A stretch of 64,000 nt of DNA, taken from NCBI RefSeq assembly GCF_900113335.1, contig NZ_FOOX01000011.1, positions 62,001-126,000 of the forward strand, in the 5' to 3' direction. The translations under genes and the position numbers were made by a program. This DNA is from Desulfotruncus arcticus DSM 17038 (lineage in GTDB: Bacteria; Bacillota; Desulfotomaculia; Desulfotomaculales; Desulfallaceae). Under the pieces are notes generated by a model. The model saw only the letters and a list, made by a program, of their open reading frames with translations, was not told the origin of the DNA and made no database searches. Below, in pieces: positions 44,413 through 52,652 of the stretch; the first letter of the stretch is position 1; each line of letters begins with the position of its first letter.

Positions 44413-46440
44413 TAATTTTACAGCGAGTCCGTCAATATCCACCCGGTAACCCTTTGAATGCTCGTTCTTGGTTTGGGCCACTTCAATTCGTATGGTATGC
44501 GGGTTAGCGTCGAGAGAAGCGGTGAACACCGGCCGGCGGCACTGATACTCCTGATGGTAAAGATCTACCGTAGCCCAAATATGATCATCGATATAAACCA
44601 AAGCCTGCCCCCGGTCCGGCCCTTTGGTGGAAATCCAGGCTATTTCCCGGCTTGTAAAACGGAATGAAACCACCGCCCCGGGGTTTATAGAATAATGTAC
44701 AGTATTCAAAAAAGCTCCTTCGAACTCTGTGAGATCCCAGCTGCCTTCATATTTAATTAACGGGCTGCGGTTGTCCTGGGGAACAATTGTACACATGGTA
44801 TCGGACCATTTGCCCCAGTTCTCCAGGTCGTCTTTAGCCCGCACCCGGAAGTAATATGTATGACCGTTAACACCCAGGAAGTTACTTTCGGTTTCTTTGG
44901 TCTCGGTAAGCCAGTTTTGCCAGGTCCCCCAAGCCCCTTCTTTCACCTGCACATTAAATCCCCCAACCTGGCCGCCTGCATTATATCCGGCCCATTTAAC
45001 GGCGAAATGCAAAGAATCGGCATTATCGGTGGAATAGGTTGGGCTGTAAATTACTTTGGCGGTTGGCGGAATAATACTCCCTTCCATCGCTTCATACGGA
45101 CCGATGTCATAATTTTGGCCCTGCGGGCGCGCGCTGCCGTTGATGTCGGTATCAGGCGCACCCTCTTTGGTGCCGCGGTCAATAGCCGGGCTGTTTTTGG
45201 CCGGCCGGAAATCCCGGCAAGCCGAGTCGACAAATAATGGGTCCCGGCAGAAACTATGCTTCCCCTGGCCGGTTTCTTTAAACCAAACTTGCCCATTTAT
45301 TTCTTCTCTGGAATATTTGCGGTTAGTCGTGGAAATTTCAGCATCCAGACGGCTCCAGTAAATATTGTAGTCCTCTTTTTCCACCGCCGCGGCGCTGCCA
45401 AAATGAATGCCGCCGTAGTTAAAAGCAAAAATATTATTTATTAACGCTACTCTGACAGGCAAAGAGCCCGCTGCGGAAGCAGCCGCCATGCCATAATCGC
45501 CCTTGATACCGCAATTAACAATAAGGTTGTTATATAGCTTATATACTTCTCCGCCTTCTAAAGCCAAGCCGGCCATGCCATTAGTGTCAATGATACAGTT
45601 AACCAAACTGTATCCATTGCCCGCGCATTTAATCCCATAACTTCCGTTGTCCCGGGTTATACAAGAGGTAATCGCAGTATTGGAAGTTGAACAGTTAAAA
45701 CCACTTCCGGTATTATATTCAGCCATGCACTTTTCCATAACAATATCCTCTCCGCTGTCCAAAGAGAAACCATCCGGCAGCTCAAGGTTATCATTATTGG
45801 ATGAGCGCGTGCGGATAATCCTGGCTGTTTTTAAAGGACCCGGTGAAACCACCAGGCCGGGGCCGTTATTATTATGAAAGTAACAGTCTTCAATTAATAA
45901 ATTAACAGCTGATATAATGTGCACACCGGTACCGCAGCCCAATATTTCCAGGTCTTGCAACTCAATGCTTTCATTATCACCCCACAGAGCAACTCCCGCC
46001 CCCTGGAAATTTTTTACTCTAAAACCTGAAAAATTAATAAAAGAAACGCCATATGCAAAATTAAAGCCGTACTTCCAGCCTACTCCTCCTCCATCCAGCA
46101 CCACTTCCTCACCCGGTGATACACAAACAACAATGGGGTTTGCACTGCTGCCGGATTTATCAAATGATATATATTCGCTATATACGCCCTCACGCACCAA
46201 TAACCTGTCACCTGGTTGTAAATTTTCAATACCATGTTGCAATGTTTTCCAGGGACTTGTGTGGGAGCCGTCATTACTATCATCGCCCCAGGAAGCTACC
46301 GATAATACTCTATCTTCTCCGTTATCCGGTTTTGGCGTCCCATGTTCCTGTCTTTCCTCTTGGTCTTTAAAAAATTTAACATATATTACTAACCAGCCCA
46401 GGAGAAACGCAATTCCCATAATAATAATCAATATCTTCAA
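44410..46440 (-). CDS. Membrane-anchored right-handed beta-helix protein
   Basis: About 676 residues. N-terminal anchor (ILIIIMGIAFLLGWLVIYVKFF), then a pectate-lyase-like beta-helix at ~45-440 (SPWKTLQHGIENLQPGDRLLVREGVYSEYISF, repeated INLLIEDCYFHNNNGPGL-type coils), a fibronectin-like domain (~445-560) and a C-terminal beta-sandwich (SINPGAVVSFRFTSREIAWISTKGPDRGQALVYIDD). Parallel beta-helix proteins bind or modify polysaccharides. The TTG at 46440 is preferred after GGGAGG; ATG 46464 is alternative. Confidence 0.82.
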   Translation of the reverse strand: MKILIIIMGIAFLLGWLVIYVKFFKDQEERQEHGTPKPDNGEDRVLSVASWGDDSNDGSHTSPWKTLQHGIENLQPGDRLLVREGVYSEYISFDKSGSSANPIVVCVSPGEEVVLDGGGVGWKYGFNFAYGVSFINFSGFRVKNFQGAGVALWGDNESIELQDLEILGCGTGVHIISAVNLLIEDCYFHNNNGPGLVVSPGPLKTARIIRTRSSNNDNLELPDGFSLDSGEDIVMEKCMAEYNTGSGFNCSTSNTAITSCITRDNGSYGIKCAGNGYSLVNCIIDTNGMAGLALEGGEVYKLYNNLIVNCGIKGDYGMAAASAAGSLPVRVALINNIFAFNYGGIHFGSAAAVEKEDYNIYWSRLDAEISTTNRKYSREEINGQVWFKETGQGKHSFCRDPLFVDSACRDFRPAKNSPAIDRGTKEGAPDTDINGSARPQGQNYDIGPYEAMEGSIIPPTAKVIYSPTYSTDNADSLHFAVKWAGYNAGGQVGGFNVQVKEGAWGTWQNWLTETKETESNFLGVNGHTYYFRVRAKDDLENWGKWSDTMCTIVPQDNRSPLIKYEGSWDLTEFEGAFLNTVHYSINPGAVVSFRFTSREIAWISTKGPDRGQALVYIDDHIWATVDLYHQEYQCRRPVFTASLDANPHTIRIEVAQTKNEHSKGYRVDIDGLAVKL

Positions 46441-46694
46441 ACAAACACCATCCTCCCGGATCATTATAATTTCATTTAATATACTTTATTCTTGCAACCA
46501 TACTTAATATGTTTATATTAGCCAACATTTTATTAAACTTTTATGCTGAATCCATGTATTTAACCCGGAATATAGTAAAAACTTGGGACTGTATAGGGGC
46601 GGCGGCCCCGTACACAACCGCAAGGAATCGCGCCCAGGTAACCGGGTGGGATCTGACCCCGTGCACATCGTCAACCCCGCCGCAGTCCCGTCCA

Positions 46695-47630
46695 TTAATA
46701 GTATCCCGGATTATCCAAAAGCCATTTATACGTTTCCGACAGGCCCCGGGTTAAACTAACTGAGTGTTTTAGGCCTAGAATTTTTTTTGATTTTAAATTA
46801 TTAATAACAAGCCGGCGGCCTGCCGCCGGAGCATCCTTAAACCAAACCGGGCTGCCGCTGCCGGTAACTTTTTTTACCTCCAGGGCCAATTGGTGCATGG
46901 TGACACATTCATCGCCGCCTATATTAAAAATCTCACCTATAGCTCCGGGACAAAGCAAACTCATAACCACTGCTTCCGAAAAATCATCAATAAATGTATA
47001 GGTTCGGCTGTCAGATCCGTCTCCATAGACGGTTATGGGTTCATCCCGTAAAGCCTGCAGTAAAAACTTGATCGGTACGCTTACCCTGGTATTCCTTGGC
47101 CCGTAGATATCAGCCACCCTTAAAATAACAACTCTAAGCCCGTGACTTCTTGACAGCGTGGCGCACAGGTTTTCGCCGGCCAGTTTAACCGCACCATGAA
47201 TAAGCACCGGTTCCAGGGGATGGCTTTCATCAATGGGATTATATTGGCCATTGCCGTAAACGGCAATGGATGAAATATAGACCAGCACGGCTTTACGGCG
47301 CAGGGCGGCTTGAATTAAGTTCATCAGCCCGGCCAAAGCAGCTATTACGGCCCGGTTATCCATTGACCGGCGGCGTAATTCCATGGGAAAAGCCAGATGG
47401 ACAATTGCATCGACATCCATTGCGGCCCTGGCCACAACATCTTCGGAGGATACGTCACCACACACCAGATCAATCTTTTTTAAAACCCCGCTTAGATTGG
47501 CTTTTTTGCCGGAATTAAAAATATCGAATCCCCGAACCCCGGAACCCTCTATCAGCAATTTCTCGCACAGGTGAGAGCCAAGAAAACCGGCCGCCCCGGT
47601 TACCAGAACTTTGCGTCCTTTTAATCTCAT
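46695..47630 (-). CDS. NAD-dependent sugar epimerase/dehydratase (extended SDR), altered active site
   Basis: 311 residues. The NAD motif TGAAGFLGSHL and the SSIAVYG and RVADIYGPRN blocks identify an extended SDR that acts on nucleotide sugars. The catalytic Tyr-x3-Lys is changed: the expected YGASK reads HGAVK (residues ~150-154), so Tyr is replaced by His while Lys remains. Classical epimerase or dehydratase chemistry is therefore doubtful. GAGGG precedes the ATG. Confidence 0.85.
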   Translation of the reverse strand: MRLKGRKVLVTGAAGFLGSHLCEKLLIEGSGVRGFDIFNSGKKANLSGVLKKIDLVCGDVSSEDVVARAAMDVDAIVHLAFPMELRRRSMDNRAVIAALAGLMNLIQAALRRKAVLVYISSIAVYGNGQYNPIDESHPLEPVLIHGAVKLAGENLCATLSRSHGLRVVILRVADIYGPRNTRVSVPIKFLLQALRDEPITVYGDGSDSRTYTFIDDFSEAVVMSLLCPGAIGEIFNIGGDECVTMHQLALEVKKVTGSGSPVWFKDAPAAGRRLVINNLKSKKILGLKHSVSLTRGLSETYKWLLDNPGYY

Positions 47631-47651
47631 TTTATATCCCTCAACTAATTA

Positions 47652-47685
47652 AGGAGTCAGGAGTCAGAATTGACTCCTGACTCCT
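47652..47685. repeat. 15-bp perfect inverted repeat of AGGAGTCAGGAGTCA
   Basis: AGGAGTCAGGAGTCA (47652-47666) and its exact complement (47671-47685) flank four bases. Each arm is itself a tandem of GGAGTCA. It lies between two minus-strand genes and lacks a T run. It belongs to the same dispersed motif family as 22556-22587. Confidence 0.7.
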
Positions 47686-47690
47686 CCTTA

Positions 47691-48317
47691 TTATAATTTC
47701 ATAAATGGATCGTTCTCTTTTCGATCCGCTTTGGCGGTGTCACCACGGCGAAACAGCACCACTGTAACCGTCATTACCAGTATTTTTATATCCAGCCAAA
47801 ATGAATAATTATCGATATACCATAGATCCAATTCAATACGCTGCGGCCAGTATAAGGCCAAACGTCCCTTTACCTGGGCCCATCCGGTAATGCCCGGTTT
47901 AACAGTTAACCTTTTTATCTGCCTTTCATCGTATATTTTAAGGTGGTGCAATGGAGCGGGCCGGGGGCCAACCAGACTCATCTCGCCGCGCAGGATGTTT
48001 AATAACTGAGGAAGTTCATCAAGGCTGGTTTTTCTGAGAAGCTTGCCAACGGCTGTGATCCGCGGGTCATCTTTTTCAACGAACATGCCTGACCCCATAT
48101 TTACAGCATTGGGAACCATGCTCCGGAACTTATACATCCAAAAAATTTCGCCGTTTAAACCTAAACGCAGTTGCTTAAAAAGGACGGCGCCCGGCGAAGT
48201 AATTTTTATAGCCAGCGCAATTATTATCAATAAAGGGCTGAGAAGCAACAGTATCAGCAATGTACCTATCAGGTCAAACGCTCTTTTAACGGTCTGATTA
48301 ATTTTTGTTACCGCCAT
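47691..48317 (-). CDS. Phosphoglycosyl transferase (undecaprenyl-phosphate sugar-1-P transferase)
   Basis: 208 residues of the monotopic PGT family that starts polysaccharide repeat synthesis on undecaprenyl phosphate. One N-terminal membrane segment (FDLIGTLLILLLLSPLLIIIALAI), then YKFRSM, the catalytic Asp-Glu pair in TSLDELPQLLNILRGEMSLVGPRPAP, and KPGITGWAQVKGR. GGAGG precedes the ATG. Confidence 0.95.
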   Translation of the reverse strand: MAVTKINQTVKRAFDLIGTLLILLLLSPLLIIIALAIKITSPGAVLFKQLRLGLNGEIFWMYKFRSMVPNAVNMGSGMFVEKDDPRITAVGKLLRKTSLDELPQLLNILRGEMSLVGPRPAPLHHLKIYDERQIKRLTVKPGITGWAQVKGRLALYWPQRIELDLWYIDNYSFWLDIKILVMTVTVVLFRRGDTAKADRKENDPFMKL

Positions 48318-48319
48318 AT

Positions 48320-49378
48320 TTAATACCTCCGGTAGCTAGGGAAATAACTTTCACTTTCCCGGGGTTTTTGCGAAGCCATGATTTGTTCCAACCTGCTTAC
48401 AGCCTCCTGGTTGTGTACCTTTTTCCCTACGTAAAAATCCAATACCCCGTTACTGGCAAACGATAATTTATAACGGAAGATGCCATCTTCATCCCGATAG
48501 CCGCCACCAAGTAAAAAATAATTAATTCCTTTGTTTTTGGCCCACTTAATTACTTCATGTTTCAAAATATTATTGGGGCGATACTCATAAAATTGTTCTA
48601 AAGTCCCCCCCAGAAAAGAATGGATATAAGATTCGTTGTATAGCAACAGCTCCGTGGAAATTACCCGCCCGTTAATTAGTGTGTGAGCATATAAAAAATT
48701 ACCTCTTAACTCCCTGTGCAGGTATTTATAAAATTCGGTATTGAAGTAATAAAAATTTCCAGCTTGGCGCCTGGCCAGGGTCTGGTGATAGATACCTAAA
48801 AAATCGGCAAGATGCGCCGGCGCTTCTTCCAAAACCACTTTTAGCCCTTCCCGATAAGCTTTGTTAATGTTTTTGCGGTTGTTGCGCTTATATCCCGACC
48901 AAATTTTCTCAACCGAACCCCTGAGATCGACACATACTACCGAGGATACTCTGGCAACTTCTACATGATTTTGCATTAATCTGTGGTTGCCCAATATAGG
49001 ATGAAATCTGATGAACTCCGTGATGATGTTTTTACTGTTGCAATAGTTGGCAAAACACCGGTAAAAGCTGCTTAATACATTATCGCCGGCAGCCGGGGTG
49101 GCCAACGGCCCTCCGTAGCCGTAAGGACCGGTTATGTCATACAGATCCAGCGACAGCTTATCCGCAAGTCCGGGAATTAAATTGACCTTTCTTAAAAAAA
49201 AAGGGTAAATTACTGTTTCCGTTCCTTCGTGATAAATAAATAACCGTGCCTCGCCCATGTCGCCAAACAATCCCAGGTATTCAGGCCGGTAATGCAAATC
49301 GGGCTTGATATCCTTTAATTTATCAAGTTCCCGCAGCCACTGTTCCCGATCCCGCAAACCCAACACATCATAATCCAC
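48320..49378 (-). CDS. FemAB/GNAT-like peptidyl or acyl transferase
   Basis: 352 residues with a FemAB-type double GNAT fold: DLRGSVEKIWSGYKRNNRKNINKAYREGLKV near residue 165, FLGIYHQTLARRQAG, NGRVISTELLLYNESYIHSFLGGT and HEVIKWAKNKGINYFLLGGG. FemAB proteins add amino acids to lipid II; relatives in polysaccharide loci probably acylate glycans. GTG start with AGGCGGTG upstream. Confidence 0.85.
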   Translation of the reverse strand: MDYDVLGLRDREQWLRELDKLKDIKPDLHYRPEYLGLFGDMGEARLFIYHEGTETVIYPFFLRKVNLIPGLADKLSLDLYDITGPYGYGGPLATPAAGDNVLSSFYRCFANYCNSKNIITEFIRFHPILGNHRLMQNHVEVARVSSVVCVDLRGSVEKIWSGYKRNNRKNINKAYREGLKVVLEEAPAHLADFLGIYHQTLARRQAGNFYYFNTEFYKYLHRELRGNFLYAHTLINGRVISTELLLYNESYIHSFLGGTLEQFYEYRPNNILKHEVIKWAKNKGINYFLLGGGYRDEDGIFRYKLSFASNGVLDFYVGKKVHNQEAVSRLEQIMASQKPRESESYFPSYRRY

Positions 49379-49405
49379 ATCAATACACCGCCTAGTGTTT
49401 TATAT

Positions 49406-49993
49406 CTACCAATACCTGAACCAATAATAGATCAGCTTGATATACTCCCTCCTTACTATCTCTTTGTCTCTCTCGCTGCTGCATTGACCATCCACATTAA
49501 AATCCGAATTATTGGTCGGACTGTAAAGCAATTTCACGCCGGTATTTTTAAACACCCTTTCAAATACCAGCTTGGTGCGCCGCATATGATAAGGTGAAGA
49601 AACTATAATGGCGGATTTAAAATTTTGGGCCAACATAATTCCCTTGGAATAAATGGCATTCTCATAAGTACTTACGGCGTGTTCCTCTAAAATAATGTCC
49701 CTGGCCCTAACCCCTGCCTTGGTTGCCTTTTTAGCCATTTTGGCAGCTGATGAGCCGCAGCCGGACATAATAATTTTGGGCGCCAAGCCTTGCCTGTAAA
49801 GCTCCGCCGCATAAAGTTCCCTATCTAAATCCCCTCCCAGGGTTACCAGAACATCAACCTTAGTAAGCCGGTCCTGAACGACCAGTGATCTGGCCAATAA
49901 AGGCCAGGGCGAATATATTAGGGGAATAATTACACCAAGAAGGAAACCCAATAAAATGGCAATACACCAAACTTTTATATTAATGTGGATCAC
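49406..49993 (-). CDS. YdcF/DUF218 family membrane protein
   Basis: 195 residues with an N-terminal membrane segment (VWCIAILLGFLLGVIIPLIYS) and a DUF218 domain (DVLVTLGGDLDRELYAAELYRQGLAPKIIMSGCG ... EHAVSTYENAIYSKGIM ... SSPYHMRRTKLVF), found in SanA/ElyC/YdcF envelope proteins. The GTG at 49993 overlaps its own ribosome site GAGGTGA; ATT at 49984 is better spaced. Its start overlaps the stop of the upstream glycosyltransferase by four bases. Confidence 0.88.
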   Translation of the reverse strand: MIHINIKVWCIAILLGFLLGVIIPLIYSPWPLLARSLVVQDRLTKVDVLVTLGGDLDRELYAAELYRQGLAPKIIMSGCGSSAAKMAKKATKAGVRARDIILEEHAVSTYENAIYSKGIMLAQNFKSAIIVSSPYHMRRTKLVFERVFKNTGVKLLYSPTNNSDFNVDGQCSSERDKEIVRREYIKLIYYWFRYW

Positions 49994-51210
49994 CTCTTCA
50001 AACGTTGATCTAGCGGTTCTAAAATCTGCTCATAAACAGCCATAACTTTTCGGGCTACTTCTGCTTCATTAAAATACAGCTGCATCTGTTGTCTGCCCGC
50101 ATTCCCCATATTCAAGCGCAGTTGGGAATCCATCAGCAATTGGCGCAGCGCCTCGCCCAGAGCCCTGCTGTCTCCCGGCGGCACGAGGAATCCCGTGCTG
50201 CCTTCCACAACGACTTCCCGGCAGCCCCTGATGTCAGTGGCCACACAAGGTAAGCCCATCGACTGGGCCTCGATCAGGGAGCGGGGCAACCCTTCCCGGT
50301 AGGAAGGAAGGGCATAAACATCTGTAATTGCCAGCAAGTCATTAATATCACTGCGCTGGCCAAGAAAATGAATCCGGTTTTGCAGCCTATAACTGTTTAT
50401 TTGCTGCTTAAGCTCGGTTAAAAACCCCTCATCCGGGCCTATCAGCAGAGCCTGCCAGGGCATATCATCAATCTGATGCAACGCCTCCACCAAATTGTGA
50501 TACCCTTTTTCCCGGTTTACACGACCGATCATGGTGATCACCGGTTCCGTTCCCTTGATGGCCAGACTTTCCCTGATCTGCCGCTGCCGGTTAATGGAAT
50601 ATTGATCGGGATTAAACTCATCAAGATCAACGCCATTTCCGATGTGCGTTAAATTGCCCCGGCGGGGTTTAATGCCAAGCCTTTGCGCAGTCATTATGTC
50701 TTCCCGGCTCTGGGACAGCATCATATCTGTTATCCCGGCCAGCTTTTTTTCAATCTCCTGATAAAGGAGGTATTTTATCTTGGGCATTCCGGAGTGGAAC
50801 GGAAATCCGTGCACAGTATGCACAACATTGGCAATCCCGGCCAATCTGGCTGCTATCCTGCCCACCACACCGGCTTTGGAAGTATGGGTGTGTACAATAT
50901 CGGGTTTTATAGCCCTAAAATAATGCCACAGCTTGAAAATAGCCGCGGAATCGGCCAGGGGGTTAATTTTTCTGTCGATGTAAATCTCTTTTACGGGAAA
51001 CCCCAGGCCCAGCAGCAATTTTCTTTCTGCAGAAGGACTGAAAACAAACCCCACCTCCATACCCTTTTGCCGGAAAAAACGGCATTGAGCCAATAAAGCC
51101 CTATATGAGGTAATACCGATAGTGGTTACATGAATTACCCGGGGAACACCGGCAATTTTTTCTGTAAAATCAATACCCACAGGTTGTTCTTCCATGGAAA
51201 GCAGCTTCAT
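49990..51210 (-). CDS. Glycosyltransferase family 4
   Basis: 406 residues. RVIHVTTIGITSYRALLAQCRFFRQKGMEVGFV, HTHTSKAGVVGRIAARLAGI and HTVHGFPFH are features of the PssH/CapM-type GT4 group. The C-terminal domain has VITMIGRVNREKGYHNLVEAL and ALPSYREGLPRSLIEAQSMGLPCVATDIRG. GGGGG precedes the ATG. It heads an operon with YdcF-, FemAB- and PGT-like genes. Confidence 0.93.
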   Translation of the reverse strand: MKLLSMEEQPVGIDFTEKIAGVPRVIHVTTIGITSYRALLAQCRFFRQKGMEVGFVFSPSAERKLLLGLGFPVKEIYIDRKINPLADSAAIFKLWHYFRAIKPDIVHTHTSKAGVVGRIAARLAGIANVVHTVHGFPFHSGMPKIKYLLYQEIEKKLAGITDMMLSQSREDIMTAQRLGIKPRRGNLTHIGNGVDLDEFNPDQYSINRQRQIRESLAIKGTEPVITMIGRVNREKGYHNLVEALHQIDDMPWQALLIGPDEGFLTELKQQINSYRLQNRIHFLGQRSDINDLLAITDVYALPSYREGLPRSLIEAQSMGLPCVATDIRGCREVVVEGSTGFLVPPGDSRALGEALRQLLMDSQLRLNMGNAGRQQMQLYFNEAEVARKVMAVYEQILEPLDQRLKR

Positions 51211-51362
51211 TAGCTATCCCCCTACCGCCGTTCATTACGTTATCATATGGCTTGCTGCCGGATAATGTTACTAGGCCGCTCTCCCCGGGAAAAAGAAAAA
51301 ACCCGAACCCCGTGGGATTTCTTCCCGGCAGGCTCGGACTTTCCAATCGTCTTTCACCATTT

Positions 51363-51585
51363 CTGGCATTAAATTTCTTGAATATTAAATAACCTGTTTC
51401 TTGCCGAAAATAAAAGCAGAGTCTTTTCTCGGGGAGATCTGCTCGACAAAGTCTGGGGATTTGAATATATTTGAGATACACGGACCGCTGATATTCATGT
51501 GCAGAGATTAAGAAAAAAACTTGATGAAAGTAAGGGAGGCCCCCTCATCAGGACCGTTTTCGGGATAGGGTGCAAAATCGAATAG
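51363..51585 (+). pseudogene. Remnant of an OmpR/PhoB-type response regulator (DNA-binding domain)
   Basis: Translating from 51382 gives ILNNLFLAENKSRVFSRGDL, LDKVWGFEYI, then TGA, then DTRTADIHVQRLRKKL, DESKGGPLIRTVFGIGCKIE and a stop at 51583-51585. This is the C-terminal winged-helix domain of the OmpR family. The TGA stands where the family usually has Gly, and a frameshift seems to lie near 51379. The receiver domain is gone. The rest of the 472-base gap 51211-51682 shows no other gene. Confidence 0.85.
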
Positions 51586-51682
51586 AAAGGTACCATAGGA
51601 TCCCTGAAAGATTAATGTTTTCCTTGTAAAATTTCCCATTTTACTGTTATAATTAAGAAAAGAAATCCAAAGTGGTGAAGAT

Positions 51683-51997
51683 ATGGATAAATCAATTTTC
51701 AGTATAAATGAAATAAAAACAATACTATTTCCGGTATTTGAAACTGCCCCTGTCTATCGCGCCATACTGTTTGGTTCGTATGCCAAAGGCAGCCCAACCG
51801 ACAAAAGCGATATAGATATTGTCATAGACAGCAAAGGCAAGCTTTTAAACATGGATTTTTACGGAGTACTTGAGGACATTACAACCCGGCTGGGTAAGCG
51901 TGTTGATCTTTTTGAGATTACGGAGCTAAAAAACAATGCGGCCATGCGATCCGTAGTGGAACAGGAGGGAATTGTTTTATATGACCGGCAAAGATAG
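51683..51997 (+). CDS. mntA: Minimal nucleotidyltransferase (MntA-like antitoxin)
   Basis: 104 residues with GSYAKGSPTDKSDIDIVIDSKG (GSxxxG and DxD) near residue 30 and VDLFEIT near 75. It is the nucleotidyltransferase half of a MntA/HepT module in which the antitoxin AMPylates the HEPN toxin. GTGGTGAAG precedes the ATG. Overlaps the following toxin gene. Confidence 0.88.
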   Translation: MDKSIFSINEIKTILFPVFETAPVYRAILFGSYAKGSPTDKSDIDIVIDSKGKLLNMDFYGVLEDITTRLGKRVDLFEITELKNNAAMRSVVEQEGIVLYDRQR

Positions 51998-52370
51998 GAT
52001 TATTTTGCAAAAGATAAGCACTTATATAGACGATGTGACGCTGTATGTTGACGGGTTTTCTTTCGAGGATTTTATGGCGGATAAAAAGACTCTTTCAGCC
52101 TGTGCCTTTTCAGTTTCCCAAATTGGTGAACTGGCAAAGGAAATCAGCGGGGATACGCAGGAGAAACATTACTATATACCTTGGAAAAGCATTCGGGGCA
52201 TGAGAAACAAAATTGTCCACGATTATGAAAACATTGATTTAGCAGTGCTTTAGGGAACTGTTACCAAAAGTTTACCGGAACTTGCCAAGCAAATTAATAG
52301 TGTTTTATATCACGAAGTTAAGGAAATCAATGTTTTGGACGATGAAGAAGATGAGGAATTTGAGAGGTAG
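51981..52370 (+). pseudogene. hepT: HepT-like (DUF86) HEPN toxin gene with in-frame amber codon
   Basis: The protein reads to residue ~90 with the RNase motif RGMRNKIVHDY, then meets TAG at 52251-52253 (IDLAVL-stop). The same frame continues GTVTKSLPELAKQINSVLYH and on to a second TAG at 52368-52370. Family members normally have Trp before this segment (TGG), so one base change explains the TAG. The product is either truncated by ~39 residues or made by read-through. Confidence 0.8.
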
Positions 52371-52652
52371 TTTTATAACCTAAACAAACCGCAAATACCC
52401 ATTGAAACAAACAATTCTTAGTCGCAAAAAAGACCCTATCCCAAGGATTTTGGATGTGGTCTTTTATACCGATTTGTTGCTGTCTACAATGTTTTCGATC
52501 GTTTGCTGAAATTCTTCCCAGATACTAATAAAAAACCGGCGCGGGGGCTTGCCCGGCTCCCCGCACCGAAAAAAATTCAAAGTATTGCCGCCATAAAAGT
52601 ACCGGCAGCCATGCCGTACCGATAGCCCCGGCCACGCTCGGCCCCATGGCGC
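52371..52652. other. Gap with terminator and possible decayed coding DNA
   Basis: A terminator lies at 52426-52466. On the minus strand, bases 52648-52555 read GAMGPSVAGAIGTA and, after a frame change, MAAGTFMAAIL, a low-complexity pattern like a broken membrane protein. The evidence is weak and no family is named. Confidence 0.25.
52426..52466 (+). terminator. Terminator after the MntA/HepT pair
   Basis: AAAAGACC and GGTCTTTT form the outer stem with an inner ATCC/GGAT stem, ending in TTTTAT. Confidence 0.7.

Noticed and set aside
46513-46695. Open frame of 60 codons on the minus strand between the beta-helix and SDR genes
   Set aside because: No ribosome site, unusual composition and no recognisable motif; treated as chance.
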